Of a stretch of 64,000 nucleotides of DNA, positions 16,794-25,375 are shown in pieces. The stretch comes from Clostridiales bacterium Firm_08. Lineage in GTDB: Bacteria > Bacillota > Clostridia > Oscillospirales > QAKW01. The position numbers and the translations under genes are program-made. The notes beneath the pieces are model-generated. The model did not search any database and was not told where the DNA came from. It saw only the letters and a list, made by a program, of their open reading frames with translations. The stretch lies in contig LVAN01000007.1 in the NCBI GenBank assembly GCA_001604045.1, positions 1-64,000 on the forward strand, given 5' to 3'. Positions within the stretch are counted from its first letter, which is position 1, and every line of letters starts with the position of its first letter.

Positions 16794-17849
16794 TCAGATC
16801 TCTTTTTGAATAAAGTCCTTTGTGAACGCCGTCAGGCGGTCAAAGTCCATCGCTTCTATATAGCGCGTTTCCAGTTTGTCGTGCAGTTCCTTTTCCCGCG
16901 CGAGCAGGGAAAAGATCCCGTCATACAGGGCAAGGCAGGTCTTTTTGGAAAAGGCAAGTTTGTTTTTGTGCGCGGCAAGGATCGCCGGATCGAGAAAAGA
17001 GCGCAGACGGATCGTCTTTTCCGCGCCGTCGGCCTTTGTAGGCAGGCGGTAGTTTTTGCTGACGAACGCGATACCGCGTTCGGGCAGCAGGATGTGGTCG
17101 ATACGATCGGGATCCAGCGGATCGGCAAAGATCACGCGGTCCGCGCCGAGCCGGGAGAGCGCCCTGTCGACGACGTCCATAAACAGCGCGGCGCCGTCAT
17201 AACTGTCCTCCACGACGACGGTGTGGGCGGCGCGCAGAGTTTCGTCATACTGCAAAACGCCGTCTTTGGTGAGCGCCGAGACGATCTTTTTCGTCCTTTT
17301 CCCCGGTTTTCCTTCGGGCAGGACGGCGAGCCGCCGCAAAAGTCTTGCCGCGGTACGCTCCGCCTTTTCAGTATCGAACGCCCGGCGCAGGACGGTCTCC
17401 GCCGCCTGCCGGATCTCTCCCGCGGCGGCGAGATAGCGGTAGATCAGCGTAAAGTGATCGGAGATCGAACTTGAAAGCGTTTTGATCTCCTGCGCGTAGG
17501 GCGCGAGAAGTTCCGCGTCCCAGAACTCCCCGAAAGCAAGCAGATGCTCCCTGATACCGGGCAGTTTCGGATCGACGCAGTGCGGCGCCGTGGCGTCCAG
17601 GATCAGCATGCCCTTTTGCGGGATACGCACACCGTCCAGCGAGGCGGTATCGGAGGAACAGTGGATGCGCTCGACCGCGTATCCTTTGCGGTCCGCCGCG
17701 TCGGCGACGGCTTTCATAAACGTGCTTTTGCCGGTGCCCGGACCGCCTTTGATCAGAAAGATCTTATCGGCGCACGCCTCGATCGTCTCGTCGAACAAAC
17801 TGTAAAATCCGCGCCGCGTGTTCGCCGCGGCAAATAAATCTTGCTGCAT
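16794..17849 (-). CDS. P-loop ATPase, PRK06851-type hypothetical
   Basis: A 351-aa protein with Walker A 'GGPGTGKST' at about residues 35-43 followed by 'ERIHCSSDTASLDGV', the conserved feature of a Firmicutes family annotated PRK06851. A second region with 'TVVVEDSYDGAALFMDVVD' near 215 may form another nucleotide-binding fold with a degenerate P-loop. No membrane segment is seen. AGGAGTG precedes the ATG. Function is unknown; the fold suggests an NTP-dependent switch or kinase-like enzyme. It is a single-gene unit, convergent with the glycosidase and divergent from mltG. Confidence 0.7.
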   Translation of the reverse strand: MQQDLFAAANTRRGFYSLFDETIEACADKIFLIKGGPGTGKSTFMKAVADAADRKGYAVERIHCSSDTASLDGVRIPQKGMLILDATAPHCVDPKLPGIREHLLAFGEFWDAELLAPYAQEIKTLSSSISDHFTLIYRYLAAAGEIRQAAETVLRRAFDTEKAERTAARLLRRLAVLPEGKPGKRTKKIVSALTKDGVLQYDETLRAAHTVVVEDSYDGAALFMDVVDRALSRLGADRVIFADPLDPDRIDHILLPERGIAFVSKNYRLPTKADGAEKTIRLRSFLDPAILAAHKNKLAFSKKTCLALYDGIFSLLAREKELHDKLETRYIEAMDFDRLTAFTKDFIQKEI

Positions 17850-17894
17850 ATCATCACTCCTATACCCACTATATGCGCCGGACGGATTTAGGTG

Positions 17895-17923
17895 TGGACA
17901 AATGAAAAAATATAGTATATAAT
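17895..17923 (+). promoter_or_regulatory. promoter for mltG
   Basis: TGGACA, a 17-nt spacer and TATAAT. The ORF-track start of mltG at 17928 would fall at the transcription start itself, which supports the later ATG at 17961. Confidence 0.82.
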
Positions 17924-17960
17924 AATTATGATCTTTTTAAAGAAGGAGGCGAGTCGCCCG

Positions 17961-19229
17961 ATGGAGGAAATGAGACCGCCGCGCAAGGCGGCCACCGGCA
18001 GTTATCAGCGGCAGCAGCCGCAGTCCATGCCGGCGGGGGAGTACCGCCGCACGCAGACGGATGACGCCACGCGGCGGATCCCGACCGACGGTACGCGGAA
18101 CGCGGGCGCGCCCCGCAGACGGACGCTCACCAACGCGGAAAAAGACAGATTTGATTTTAAGGAACTGTTTTCCAAAAAGAATATGAAACGATTTAACGGA
18201 CATCTGATTTTTTATCTGATCCTCGTGACTGTGTCGCTCGCGCTCGCCTGGATGCTCATATACGCCGTCAACGATATGTTCGCGCTGATCAAGGAGGAGG
18301 AGATCATCGTCGTCAACGTCCCGGAGGGGGCGGGGTCGTCCGAGATCGCCAAGATCCTGGAGCAGAATGAGGTCATCGGTTCGGGCACGGTGTTCAAGGC
18401 GTACTGCAAATTCAAAAAAGTCAGCGGTTTTCAGAGCGGCGAGCATGAACTCAACGCCGATATGGACTATAAAGAGATCATAAGAGAGCTCAAAAAGAGC
18501 GGCGAGGGCAGGGAGGTCGCCAAGATCACCATCCCCGAAGGATACGAGCAGCAGCAGATCATTGACCTGCTGGTGGAAAAGGGATACGCCGACCGGAGCA
18601 AACTGGAAAGCGCGATGAACGAGCACGAGTACGACTACGACTTTCTCAAGGATCTGCCCGCGCGCAACAACCGCCTGGAGGGCTATCTGTTCCCCGATAC
18701 TTATGAGATCTACGTCAAGGACGAGGTCAGTATCGTCAACACGATGCTGAAAAATTTCGCCGCCAAGATCAAGGACGACGAGATAGCGAAGCTTTTGAAA
18801 AGCAGTAAATACTCCCTGGATGAGATCATCACGATGGCGTCCATCGTCGAGCGGGAAGGGGCGAACGAGGCGGAGTTCGGCAAGGTCGCGAGCGTCTTTT
18901 TCAACCGGCTGGACAGCAGTACCTATCCCTATCTTGAGTCCTGCGCCACAGTGCAGTACATCCTGCCGGAGCGCAAGAGCGTGCTTTCCATCGCGGACAC
19001 CAAAACGGAAAACCCCTATAACACCTATAAATACAAAGGTCTGCCGCCCGGACCCATCGCCTGTCCGGGACTTGCCGCCATCAAGGCGGCGCTGGCGCCG
19101 GAGAAGACGGATTATTACTTCTTTGTGGCGAGCGAGGAGGGAACGCTGTTCGCCCAAACGTACAGCGAGCATATGGCGAACGTCCGCAAGGCGGGCAACA
19201 GTTCCCGCGGCACCAGCACGGTATCATAA
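17961..19229 (+). CDS. mltG: endolytic murein transglycosylase MltG
   Basis: Membrane-bound YceG-type lytic transglycosylase that cuts nascent glycan strands and sets their length. A basic cytoplasmic head of about 75 residues precedes a membrane helix ('IFYLILVTVSLALAWML'), a LysM-like region and the catalytic domain. The catalytic Glu lies in 'ASIVEREG' near residue 296, with 'NPYNTYKYKGLPPGPI' further on. ATG 17961 is chosen because GAAGGAGGCG precedes it. 422 aa is normal. A terminator and then a U32 gene follow, the same neighbours as yrrL and yrrN-O in Bacillus. Confidence 0.93.
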   Translation: MEEMRPPRKAATGSYQRQQPQSMPAGEYRRTQTDDATRRIPTDGTRNAGAPRRRTLTNAEKDRFDFKELFSKKNMKRFNGHLIFYLILVTVSLALAWMLIYAVNDMFALIKEEEIIVVNVPEGAGSSEIAKILEQNEVIGSGTVFKAYCKFKKVSGFQSGEHELNADMDYKEIIRELKKSGEGREVAKITIPEGYEQQQIIDLLVEKGYADRSKLESAMNEHEYDYDFLKDLPARNNRLEGYLFPDTYEIYVKDEVSIVNTMLKNFAAKIKDDEIAKLLKSSKYSLDEIITMASIVEREGANEAEFGKVASVFFNRLDSSTYPYLESCATVQYILPERKSVLSIADTKTENPYNTYKYKGLPPGPIACPGLAAIKAALAPEKTDYYFFVASEEGTLFAQTYSEHMANVRKAGNSSRGTSTVS

Positions 19230-19233
19230 ATCG

Positions 19234-19261
19234 AAAAAAGCCGCCCTTTCGGCGGCTTTTT
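19234..19261 (+). terminator. intrinsic terminator after mltG
   Basis: AAAAAGCCGCC-CTTT-cGGCGGCTTTTT hairpin with a T-run. It lies 15 bp before the next start codon, so the U32 gene may depend on read-through or on a promoter not recognised here. Confidence 0.88.
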
Positions 19262-19275
19262 GAAAGGAAAATTTT

Positions 19276-20487
19276 ATGGAACTTCTCTCGCCCGCGGGCG
19301 ATCCCGAACGCCTGCGCTACGCGCTTCATTACGGCGCGGACGCCGTATATATCGGCTATAAGGAATTCGGCATGCGCTCGTCCTGCGGCAATTTCGACTA
19401 TGACGATATCCGGGAGGCGGTCCGCCTCTGCCGAAGTCTTGGGAAACGGCTGTACGTGACGGTCAATATCTTTCCTTATCCCGGGGAGACGGAACGGATG
19501 ATCCCGTTTTTCCGCGAGATGGAAAAGATCCGGCCCGACGCCTTTATCATCGCGGATATCGGCGTGATGGCGCTGGCAAGGCGGTACGCGCCGGACGTGG
19601 CGATCCATATCTCCACCCAGGCGAACGTGACAGCCGCCCCTGCCGCCGTACAGTACTATGAGATGGGCGCGTCCCGCGTCGTGCTGGCGAGGGAACTCTC
19701 TCTCGAGCAGATCGCGGCGATCCGGCGGGACACCCCGCGGGAGCTTGAGATCGAATGCTTCGTGCACGGCGCGATGTGTATGTCGGTCTCCGGCAGGTGC
19801 CACCTGTCCCGGTATCTCACCGGCAGGGACGCCGGTCACGGCGCCTGCACACAGCCCTGCCGCTGGGAATACGCCGTGACGGAGCGGACGAGAGAGGGAC
19901 TGTACTTCCCCGTGGAACAGACGGAACGGGGCAGTTTTATTTTCAACGCCAACGATCTCTGTATGATCTCCCATTTGAAGGAATTGGAAGAGGCTGGCGT
20001 TACCGCCTGCAAGATCGAGGGCAGGGCAAAGACGTTTTATTACGTCGCCGCCGTGACCGCCGCCTACCGCCGGGCGCTGGACGAGATCCGCGCGACGGGA
20101 GGGCTCCAAAACGCGGAAAAATATGAGAGGGAGGTGCGCAAAGTCTCACACCGTCCCTATTCGACAGGTTTTTACTTTTCCCCGCTGGGCGGCGGCGCGG
20201 AGATCCGCAAGGGCGGCTACGAGCGCACCTATGAGGTCGTGGCGACGGTGCTGGACGGGGGGAACGGCAGGGCGCGCGTCACGCAGAAAAACAAGTTTTC
20301 CGCCGGGGACACGCTGGAGGTGCTCTCTCCCGGCAAAGACCCCGCCGCATTTACGGTGGGGGAGATGCGCACGGAGGACGGCGCGCCGGTCACCGACGCG
20401 CCGCACGCGGAGCAGACGCTTGTTCTTTCCTGCGGTCTGCCCCTTTCGCCGATGGATATCCTGAGACGAAAAAAAGAAGAGGGGTGA
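19276..20487 (+). CDS. peptidase U32 family protein (TrhP-like)
   Basis: A 403-aa U32-family protein. It begins 'MELLSPAGDPERLRYALHYGADAVY', a canonical U32 start, and carries the Cys-rich core 'CFVHGAMCMSVSGRC' near 162 and 'GACTQPCRW' near 194, the likely iron-sulfur ligands. U32 proteins next to mltG in Firmicutes correspond to YrrN/YrrO, which act in prephenate-dependent tRNA U34 hydroxylation rather than proteolysis, so that role is favoured by context. Only one U32 gene is present here, where Bacillus has two. Its stop codon lies in the loop of the downstream terminator. Confidence 0.85.
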   Translation: MELLSPAGDPERLRYALHYGADAVYIGYKEFGMRSSCGNFDYDDIREAVRLCRSLGKRLYVTVNIFPYPGETERMIPFFREMEKIRPDAFIIADIGVMALARRYAPDVAIHISTQANVTAAPAAVQYYEMGASRVVLARELSLEQIAAIRRDTPRELEIECFVHGAMCMSVSGRCHLSRYLTGRDAGHGACTQPCRWEYAVTERTREGLYFPVEQTERGSFIFNANDLCMISHLKELEEAGVTACKIEGRAKTFYYVAAVTAAYRRALDEIRATGGLQNAEKYEREVRKVSHRPYSTGFYFSPLGGGAEIRKGGYERTYEVVATVLDGGNGRARVTQKNKFSAGDTLEVLSPGKDPAAFTVGEMRTEDGAPVTDAPHAEQTLVLSCGLPLSPMDILRRKKEEG

Positions 20488-20500
20488 CCCTCTTCTTTTT
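20471..20500 (+). terminator. terminator overlapping the U32 stop codon
   Basis: AAAAAGAAGAGGG stem, GTGA loop, then CCCTCTTCTTTTT. The TGA stop is in the loop. The symmetric A/T flanks also allow use by the convergent gene at 20507. Confidence 0.88.
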
Positions 20501-20506
20501 CGCTTT

Positions 20507-20803
20507 TTACTTTGTTTTTTTCGCGCGTTCCAGCCAGATCTGGCCGAGATCGAACGCCTCGTAGAGGCTGGACTTTTCCTTACGCTTGAGAGAGCGCTCC
20601 ATCGGCGGGAGAGACTCGTCTGTCAGCAGCAGTTCCACGCTGACGCGGGTGGGCAGTTTGTCGGGAGAGTTGTCCGTTTCCAGGATGTTCATAAACACGA
20701 TATACTCATCCGACGGATCACCGTAATAGATGAAATTCTTGCTCCGCACGAAGGGAAGCCCTTTATAGGTGAAATACTCGGTTTTTTTCTTGGCGGTCGC
20801 CAT
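20507..20803 (-). CDS. conserved-type small hypothetical protein (98 aa)
   Basis: A small soluble protein, Lys-rich at both ends, with no Cys cluster, signal or membrane segment. The middle ('YIVFMNILETDN', 'RVSVELLLTD') looks like beta strands and the tail like a charged helix. It has a good promoter (20837-20865) and faces the U32 gene's terminator, so it is very likely expressed. I do not recognise the family. The segment 'RSKNFIYYGDPSDEYIVFM' could help to find homologues. Confidence 0.6.
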   Translation of the reverse strand: MATAKKKTEYFTYKGLPFVRSKNFIYYGDPSDEYIVFMNILETDNSPDKLPTRVSVELLLTDESLPPMERSLKRKEKSSLYEAFDLGQIWLERAKKTK

Positions 20804-20836
20804 AACGCATCATACCTTTCTGTCTGATCTGTATTT

Positions 20837-20865
20837 ATTGTAGCACAATTTTTTTTGCTTGTAAA
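20837..20865 (-). promoter_or_regulatory. leftward promoter for the 98-aa gene
   Basis: On the minus strand TTTACA, a 17-nt spacer and TACAAT. It is divergent from the promoter at 20878. Confidence 0.8.
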
Positions 20866-20877
20866 GGGGCAGGACGG

Positions 20878-20906
20878 TTGAAATCGAAAGTTGTTTCTGT
20901 TATAAT
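20878..20906 (+). promoter_or_regulatory. rightward promoter for the tagA-thyX-tmk run
   Basis: TTGAAA, a 17-nt spacer and TATAAT, 33 bp upstream of the first start codon. It probably drives at least the overlapping genes up to 23938. Confidence 0.85.
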
Positions 20907-20939
20907 AACTATATATACTTCCTAAAAAGGAGAAAAAAG

Positions 20940-21677
20940 ATGACCGTAGATGTTGTGGGCATCCCCGTGCAGAATGTCACCATGGAGGAGGCGGTGCGCG
21001 ACGCCGCCGCGTTCCTGGACGGCGCGGAGCCTAAGATCATCGTCACGCCCAACGCGGAGATCCTGCAGCTTTGCGTGGAGGACGCACGGATCAAAGAGAT
21101 CATACGCGGGGCGGATTATATCATACCGGACGGCATCGGCGTGGTGCGCGCCGCGAAAATGCTCGGCACGCCGATGAAGGGCAAGGTCGCGGGATGCGAG
21201 CTTGGCTGGAATTTACTGCCGGAGATCACAAGGCGGGGCAAACGTCTTTTTCTGCTCGGCGCGAAGCCGGGCGTGGCGCAGGCCGCGGCGGATAAAATGA
21301 AAGCGCAGTATCCCGATCTTATCATCTGCGGCGTGCGGGACGGATATTTCAAAGAGGACGACGAGGTCATCGAGTCGATCCGCGCCGCGCGCGCCGACGC
21401 GCTTTACGTCTGTCTCGGCGTTCCCAAACAGGAGAAGTGGATGGTAAAACATCGCGACCGGCTGGGGGTCAAACTGATGATCGGGCTGGGCGGCAGTCTT
21501 GATGTGTACGCGGGCAATATAAAGCGCGCGCCGAAACTCTTTATCAAACTGGGACTTGAATGGCTGTACCGGCTGATCAAAGAACCGTGGCGGATCAAAC
21601 GAATGATGAAACTGCCGGTGTTCTTTGTCAGCGTCCGCAAATACAAAAAGGAAAGAAAAAGGGGAGAGACAGAATGA
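20940..21677 (+). CDS. WecG/TagA/CpsF-family glycosyltransferase
   Basis: A 245-aa GT26-family enzyme. 'IIVTPNAEILQL' near 33, 'DYIIPDGIGVV' near 60 and 'FLLGAKPGVAQ' near 105 are the family signatures; 'ALYVCLGVPKQEKWM' near 155 is also conserved. TagA adds N-acetylmannosamine to the lipid-linked GlcNAc that starts wall teichoic acid, and relatives build other surface glycans. The basic C-terminal tail, with 'WLYRLIKEPWRIKRMM', is the membrane-docking appendage. No other teichoic acid gene is near, so the polymer is uncertain. The stop overlaps thyX by ATGA. Confidence 0.9.
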   Translation: MTVDVVGIPVQNVTMEEAVRDAAAFLDGAEPKIIVTPNAEILQLCVEDARIKEIIRGADYIIPDGIGVVRAAKMLGTPMKGKVAGCELGWNLLPEITRRGKRLFLLGAKPGVAQAAADKMKAQYPDLIICGVRDGYFKEDDEVIESIRAARADALYVCLGVPKQEKWMVKHRDRLGVKLMIGLGGSLDVYAGNIKRAPKLFIKLGLEWLYRLIKEPWRIKRMMKLPVFFVSVRKYKKERKRGETE

Positions 21678-22408
21678 AAGTTGAACTGATCAGCTGTACA
21701 CCGAACGCGGAACAGATCGTCGCGGCGGCGGCAAAACTCTGCTACGCCAGCGCTGACATTTCCACCGTGATGGAGGGGCTGACAAAAGAAAAGACAGACA
21801 AATTTCTTGAAATGCTCACCTCTCTCGGACATCAGAGCCCCATCGAGCATGTTTCCTTCACCTTCGGCATCGAAGGGGTGTCCCGCTCGCTGCTCGCGCA
21901 GATCACAAGGCATCGTATCGCCTCGTTCAGCGTGCAGAGCCAGCGGTATGTAAAGGAAAATAACTTTACATTTGTGACGCCGCCCGCCATCGCGGAGGAT
22001 CCCGACGCGGCGGCGCGGTATCAAAAAACGATGGCGGACATTTTCGCCGCGTATCAGGCGCTCGCCGCGACGCTGGAGGAGAAATACACCGCCGCCGGCA
22101 TGGACAAAAAAGCGGCGGAGAAAAAGGCGATCGAGGACGCGCGTTACGTCCTGCCCAACGCCTGCGCGACCAAAATGATGATGACGATGAACGCGAGAAG
22201 CCTGCTCCACTTTTTCCATCTGCGCTGCTGCAACCGCGCGCAGTGGGAGATCCGGGCGCTCGCCACCGAAATGGCGCGCCTTGTCAAAAAAGAAGCGCCG
22301 ACGCTGTTCCGCCTGGCGGGACCGGGCTGTGTGAGCGGTCCCTGCACCGAGGGCGCGATGACCTGCGGCAAAATGAAAGAAATGAGGGAACTCTTTTTAG
22401 GGGAATGA
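21674..22408 (+). CDS. thyX: flavin-dependent thymidylate synthase ThyX
   Basis: Makes dTMP from dUMP using FAD, NADPH and methylenetetrahydrofolate. The ThyX signature RHRxxSxxxxSxRY appears as 'RHRIASFSVQSQRY' near residue 77. A second conserved part, 'LPNACATKMMMTMNARSLLHF', is present near 160. ATG 21674 overlaps the preceding stop; the longer track ORF is an upstream extension. 244 aa is typical. The next gene is thymidylate kinase, so the two successive steps towards dTTP are coupled. Confidence 0.95.
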   Translation: MKVELISCTPNAEQIVAAAAKLCYASADISTVMEGLTKEKTDKFLEMLTSLGHQSPIEHVSFTFGIEGVSRSLLAQITRHRIASFSVQSQRYVKENNFTFVTPPAIAEDPDAAARYQKTMADIFAAYQALAATLEEKYTAAGMDKKAAEKKAIEDARYVLPNACATKMMMTMNARSLLHFFHLRCCNRAQWEIRALATEMARLVKKEAPTLFRLAGPGCVSGPCTEGAMTCGKMKEMRELFLGE

Positions 22409-22409
22409 T

Positions 22410-23075
22410 ATGGGAAAACTGATCGTACTTGAAGGTCTGGACGGCAGCGGCAAAAACACGCACAGCCGCCGTCTGACCGAACGGCTGACGGAGCGGGGCG
22501 CTTTGGTGCGAAAGATCTCCTTTCCGGATTATGAGGAGCCGTCCAGCGCGCTGGTCAAAATGTATCTCGGCGGCGAGTTCGGCACCGCGCCGGAGGACGT
22601 CAACGCGTACGCCGCGTCGAGTTTTTACGCCGTTGACCGCTACGCGAGTTATAAAAAACACTGGCAGAAGTTGTATGAGGAGGGCGGCATCATCATCGCC
22701 GACCGGTACACGACGAGCAACGCCACCCACCAGATGGGAAAACTGCCGAAGGAAGAGTGGGACGGATTTCTTGACTGGCTGTGCGACTATGAATACCGGC
22801 TTTTAGGTCTGCCGAAGCCGGATCTGACGCTGTATCTCGATATGGATCCGTCGATCTCTTTCAAACTCATCGAGAAACGCTACCACGGCGACGACAGCCG
22901 TAAGGACATCCACGAAAAAGATTTCGACTATCTTGCCGCCTGCCGGCAAAGCGCGCTGTACGCCGCCGGCCGGCTCGGGTGGAAAGTGATAAAACTTTAC
23001 GGGGAAAACGGGCCCTATTCCAAGGACGAGAACTTCGAAAAGGTATGGAACGCCGCTAAAGAGGTGCTTGAATGA
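22410..23075 (+). CDS. tmk: thymidylate kinase
   Basis: Phosphorylates dTMP to dTDP. The P-loop reads 'GLDGSGKNTHS', with Asn where most Tmk proteins have Ser/Thr before the final Thr. The DR(Y/H) motif appears as 'ADRYTTSNA' near residue 98, and the lid region holds 'EKRYHGDDSRKD'. At 221 aa it is slightly longer than usual. It starts 1 bp after thyX stops and overlaps the DUF2156 gene by ATGA. The altered P-loop and extended mid-section resemble the thymidylate kinase-like group in Clostridia; activity is expected but not proven. Confidence 0.88.
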   Translation: MGKLIVLEGLDGSGKNTHSRRLTERLTERGALVRKISFPDYEEPSSALVKMYLGGEFGTAPEDVNAYAASSFYAVDRYASYKKHWQKLYEEGGIIIADRYTTSNATHQMGKLPKEEWDGFLDWLCDYEYRLLGLPKPDLTLYLDMDPSISFKLIEKRYHGDDSRKDIHEKDFDYLAACRQSALYAAGRLGWKVIKLYGENGPYSKDENFEKVWNAAKEVLE

Positions 23076-23938
23076 CATTTCCTTTTCGCAGTGTCACGGC
23101 GCAGGACGCCGCGTGGATCACCGCCGCCAATTTCGCTTCCCGGCGGCTCAACTGTGAGTTGTCCTTCGGCAATATTTTCACCTGGGCGAACGACGCGGGT
23201 ATGCAGATCGCGAATATGGACGGCACGCTGATCTGCCGCTATCAAGATATGTTTTCCGTGCCGGTCGGCGCGGGACGGGACGAGGTGCTGGACGGCATCA
23301 TCGCGGAGCGTGGCGGAAAGTTTACGCTGTTCGAGGTATCGGATGACGAACTTCCGTGGCTGCGGGAGCGCCTGGGGGACATCGATATCTCTTATGACCG
23401 CCGCTGGTCGGATTATCTCTACACTTCGGAAAAACTCGCCTCTCTCACCGGCAAAAAACTCGCGGCAAAGCGCAATCATATCAACGCTTTTTTGCGGGAC
23501 AACGAGGAGTGGCGAACCGAGGAGATCACGCCGGACAATATGGCGGACGTTATCGCGTTCCGCGAGGAGTGGGCGGCGCGCAACAGCGGCCGCGCCGACG
23601 AGAATTTCAAAACGGAACTCGCAATGGGTAAAAAACAGATGGACGTCTTTTTCGAGACGGGGATGAAGGGGCTCGTGCTGATCACGGGCGGACGGATCGT
23701 CGCGTATTCCTTCGGGGAGGCGCTGTCCGATCTCTGTTTCTGCGTCCACGCCGAAAAGGCGCTGGGGGACGTGCGCGGCGCGTACCCGCTGATCAACCGC
23801 GAGTTCGTGCGGCGGTACTGTATGGAGTACCAATATGTCAACCGTGAGGACGATTCGGGCGAGGAGGGGCTTCGCAGGGCGAAACTTTCCTATGATCCCG
23901 CTCTCATCCTCCACAAATATTTGGTAAAGGTCGGATAA
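23072..23938 (+). CDS. DUF2156 / LPG-synthase C-terminal-domain acyltransferase-like protein
   Basis: A 288-aa soluble protein with tandem GNAT-like folds, matching the C-terminal half of MprF-type lysyl-phosphatidylglycerol synthases. The late motif 'YVNREDDSGEEGLRRAKLSY' is diagnostic for DUF2156. No membrane flippase domain is attached, so it is the stand-alone form whose acceptor is unknown; aminoacyl-tRNA-dependent transfer to a lipid or small molecule is a family-based guess. It overlaps tmk by 4 bp and is followed 3 bp later by the DJ-1 gene. Confidence 0.83.
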   Translation: MTFPFRSVTAQDAAWITAANFASRRLNCELSFGNIFTWANDAGMQIANMDGTLICRYQDMFSVPVGAGRDEVLDGIIAERGGKFTLFEVSDDELPWLRERLGDIDISYDRRWSDYLYTSEKLASLTGKKLAAKRNHINAFLRDNEEWRTEEITPDNMADVIAFREEWAARNSGRADENFKTELAMGKKQMDVFFETGMKGLVLITGGRIVAYSFGEALSDLCFCVHAEKALGDVRGAYPLINREFVRRYCMEYQYVNREDDSGEEGLRRAKLSYDPALILHKYLVKVG

Positions 23939-23941
23939 CAA

Positions 23942-24484
23942 ATGGTATACGTATTTTTAGCGGACGGCTTTGAGGAGGTCGAGGCGCTCACGCCCGTCGA
24001 TCTGCTCCGCCGCGCGGACGTTGAGGTCAGGACCGTCGGCGTCAGCGGCAGGAACGTCACCGGCGCGCACGGCGTGACGGTGACGGCGGACATCCCCGCG
24101 GATGAGGTCGATATCAAAACGGCGGAGATGATCGTTTTACCGGGCGGATATCCCGGATACGTCAATCTGGAGACAAGCGACGCCGTACAGACCGCCATCG
24201 ATGAGTGCGCCGCGATGGGGCGTTTTATCGCGGCGATCTGCGCCGCGCCCACCATCCTCGGGCATAAGGGACTGCTGCGGGGCAAAAGCGCGACCTGCTT
24301 TCCCGGTATGGAGGGAGAACTTGAAGGCGCCGTGCTTTCCGGCGACCCTGTGGTCCGGGACGGTATGATCGTCACTTCCCGCGCCGCCGGTACGGCGGCG
24401 GATTTCGCGCTGTGTCTGATCGGCTGTCTCGCGGGCGATGATACCGCGGAGCGGATCCGCGCGCAGATCACGTACGGAGCCTGA
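23942..24484 (+). CDS. DJ-1/PfpI family protein
   Basis: A 180-aa protein of the DJ-1/YajL branch. The acidic residue in 'DGFEEVEALTPVD' (~14) and the nucleophile Cys in 'AAICAAPTILG' (~100) are both present. Proposed roles for the family include glyoxal or methylglyoxal detoxification and redox sensing. It sits inside a tightly packed run between DUF2156 and a CPBP protease, with no further hint of substrate. Confidence 0.9.
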   Translation: MVYVFLADGFEEVEALTPVDLLRRADVEVRTVGVSGRNVTGAHGVTVTADIPADEVDIKTAEMIVLPGGYPGYVNLETSDAVQTAIDECAAMGRFIAAICAAPTILGHKGLLRGKSATCFPGMEGELEGAVLSGDPVVRDGMIVTSRAAGTAADFALCLIGCLAGDDTAERIRAQITYGA

Positions 24485-24488
24485 CGGT

Positions 24489-25373
24489 ATGCGGAAAAAG
24501 GAAGTCAAAAACCGCATAGCGCTGCTGTGCCTTATCATCTTTTTACTGCTCGCCGCGCTGGCGGTCGTGCAGGATCTCAGTCTGCTGAGGATCCGCGGCA
24601 TCGGCGTGATCGGCATTTACGCGCTGATCTTTCTGCTGCCGATGGCGATCTATCTGAAGATCGGCAAAAAAAAGACCTCCGCCGCGCTTCGCCTTCACGC
24701 GATGCCGGTGAGATTTCTGCCGCACGTTTTGGTGCTGAGCGTCGCGATCTGTATGATCTGCGGCGCGCTCAACGTGGTGGGGTATACGATCTTTCACGCG
24801 CTGCGGGAGACGGATAACCCGACGGCGATGGTCTCCTTTACCGGCAGTCCGCTGACGCTGGCGCTGACGATGGTCGTTTTGCCCGCGGTCACGGAGGAAT
24901 TTCTGTTCCGGGGGCTGGCGCTGGGAGAGTATGAGAGCTGCGGCACGACCCGCGCGGTGCTGGTGACCTCTCTCATTTTCGCCCTGTTCCACGCCAATCC
25001 CATCCATCTGCTGTCGCTGTTCGTGGCGGGGATCTGCTACGCGGTGCTGACCAAACTGTTCGACTCGGTCTGGCCCGCCGTCATCGCCCATCTGCTCAAC
25101 AACGCGGCGGCGCTGCTGCTCTATACCCATTCCGATTACGTGACGTTTATTCTGTCCGACACCATTTTCGTTATTTTCGCGATCGTCGTGATATTCCTTG
25201 TGCTGGCGCTGGCGATGAAACTGCTGGAAAAGATCGTCGACGCGCGCGGTAAAAACGGCAAACTTCGCTTTGTCACGCCGGCTTCCGGCAAAAGCGTCTG
25301 GAGTTTTTATCTGCTGGTATTCGCGCTCGGCTGCATCGCCAAAATGGTCTATACCTACGTATTGGGGGGCTGA
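24489..25373 (+). CDS. CPBP (CAAX/Abi) intramembrane metalloprotease
   Basis: A 294-aa membrane protein of about eight helices. The catalytic motifs are complete: 'EEFLFRG' (EExxxR) near 137, 'FALFHAN' (FxxxH) near 175 and 'HLLNN' (HxxxN) near 203. Such enzymes cleave peptides within the membrane and act in pheromone or bacteriocin maturation and self-immunity. No bacteriocin precursor is visible nearby. ATG 24489 is preferred over the upstream extension in the track, which overlaps the DJ-1 gene. A TetR regulator follows after 2 bp. Confidence 0.87.
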   Translation: MRKKEVKNRIALLCLIIFLLLAALAVVQDLSLLRIRGIGVIGIYALIFLLPMAIYLKIGKKKTSAALRLHAMPVRFLPHVLVLSVAICMICGALNVVGYTIFHALRETDNPTAMVSFTGSPLTLALTMVVLPAVTEEFLFRGLALGEYESCGTTRAVLVTSLIFALFHANPIHLLSLFVAGICYAVLTKLFDSVWPAVIAHLLNNAAALLLYTHSDYVTFILSDTIFVIFAIVVIFLVLALAMKLLEKIVDARGKNGKLRFVTPASGKSVWSFYLLVFALGCIAKMVYTYVLGG

Positions 25374-25375
25374 AG

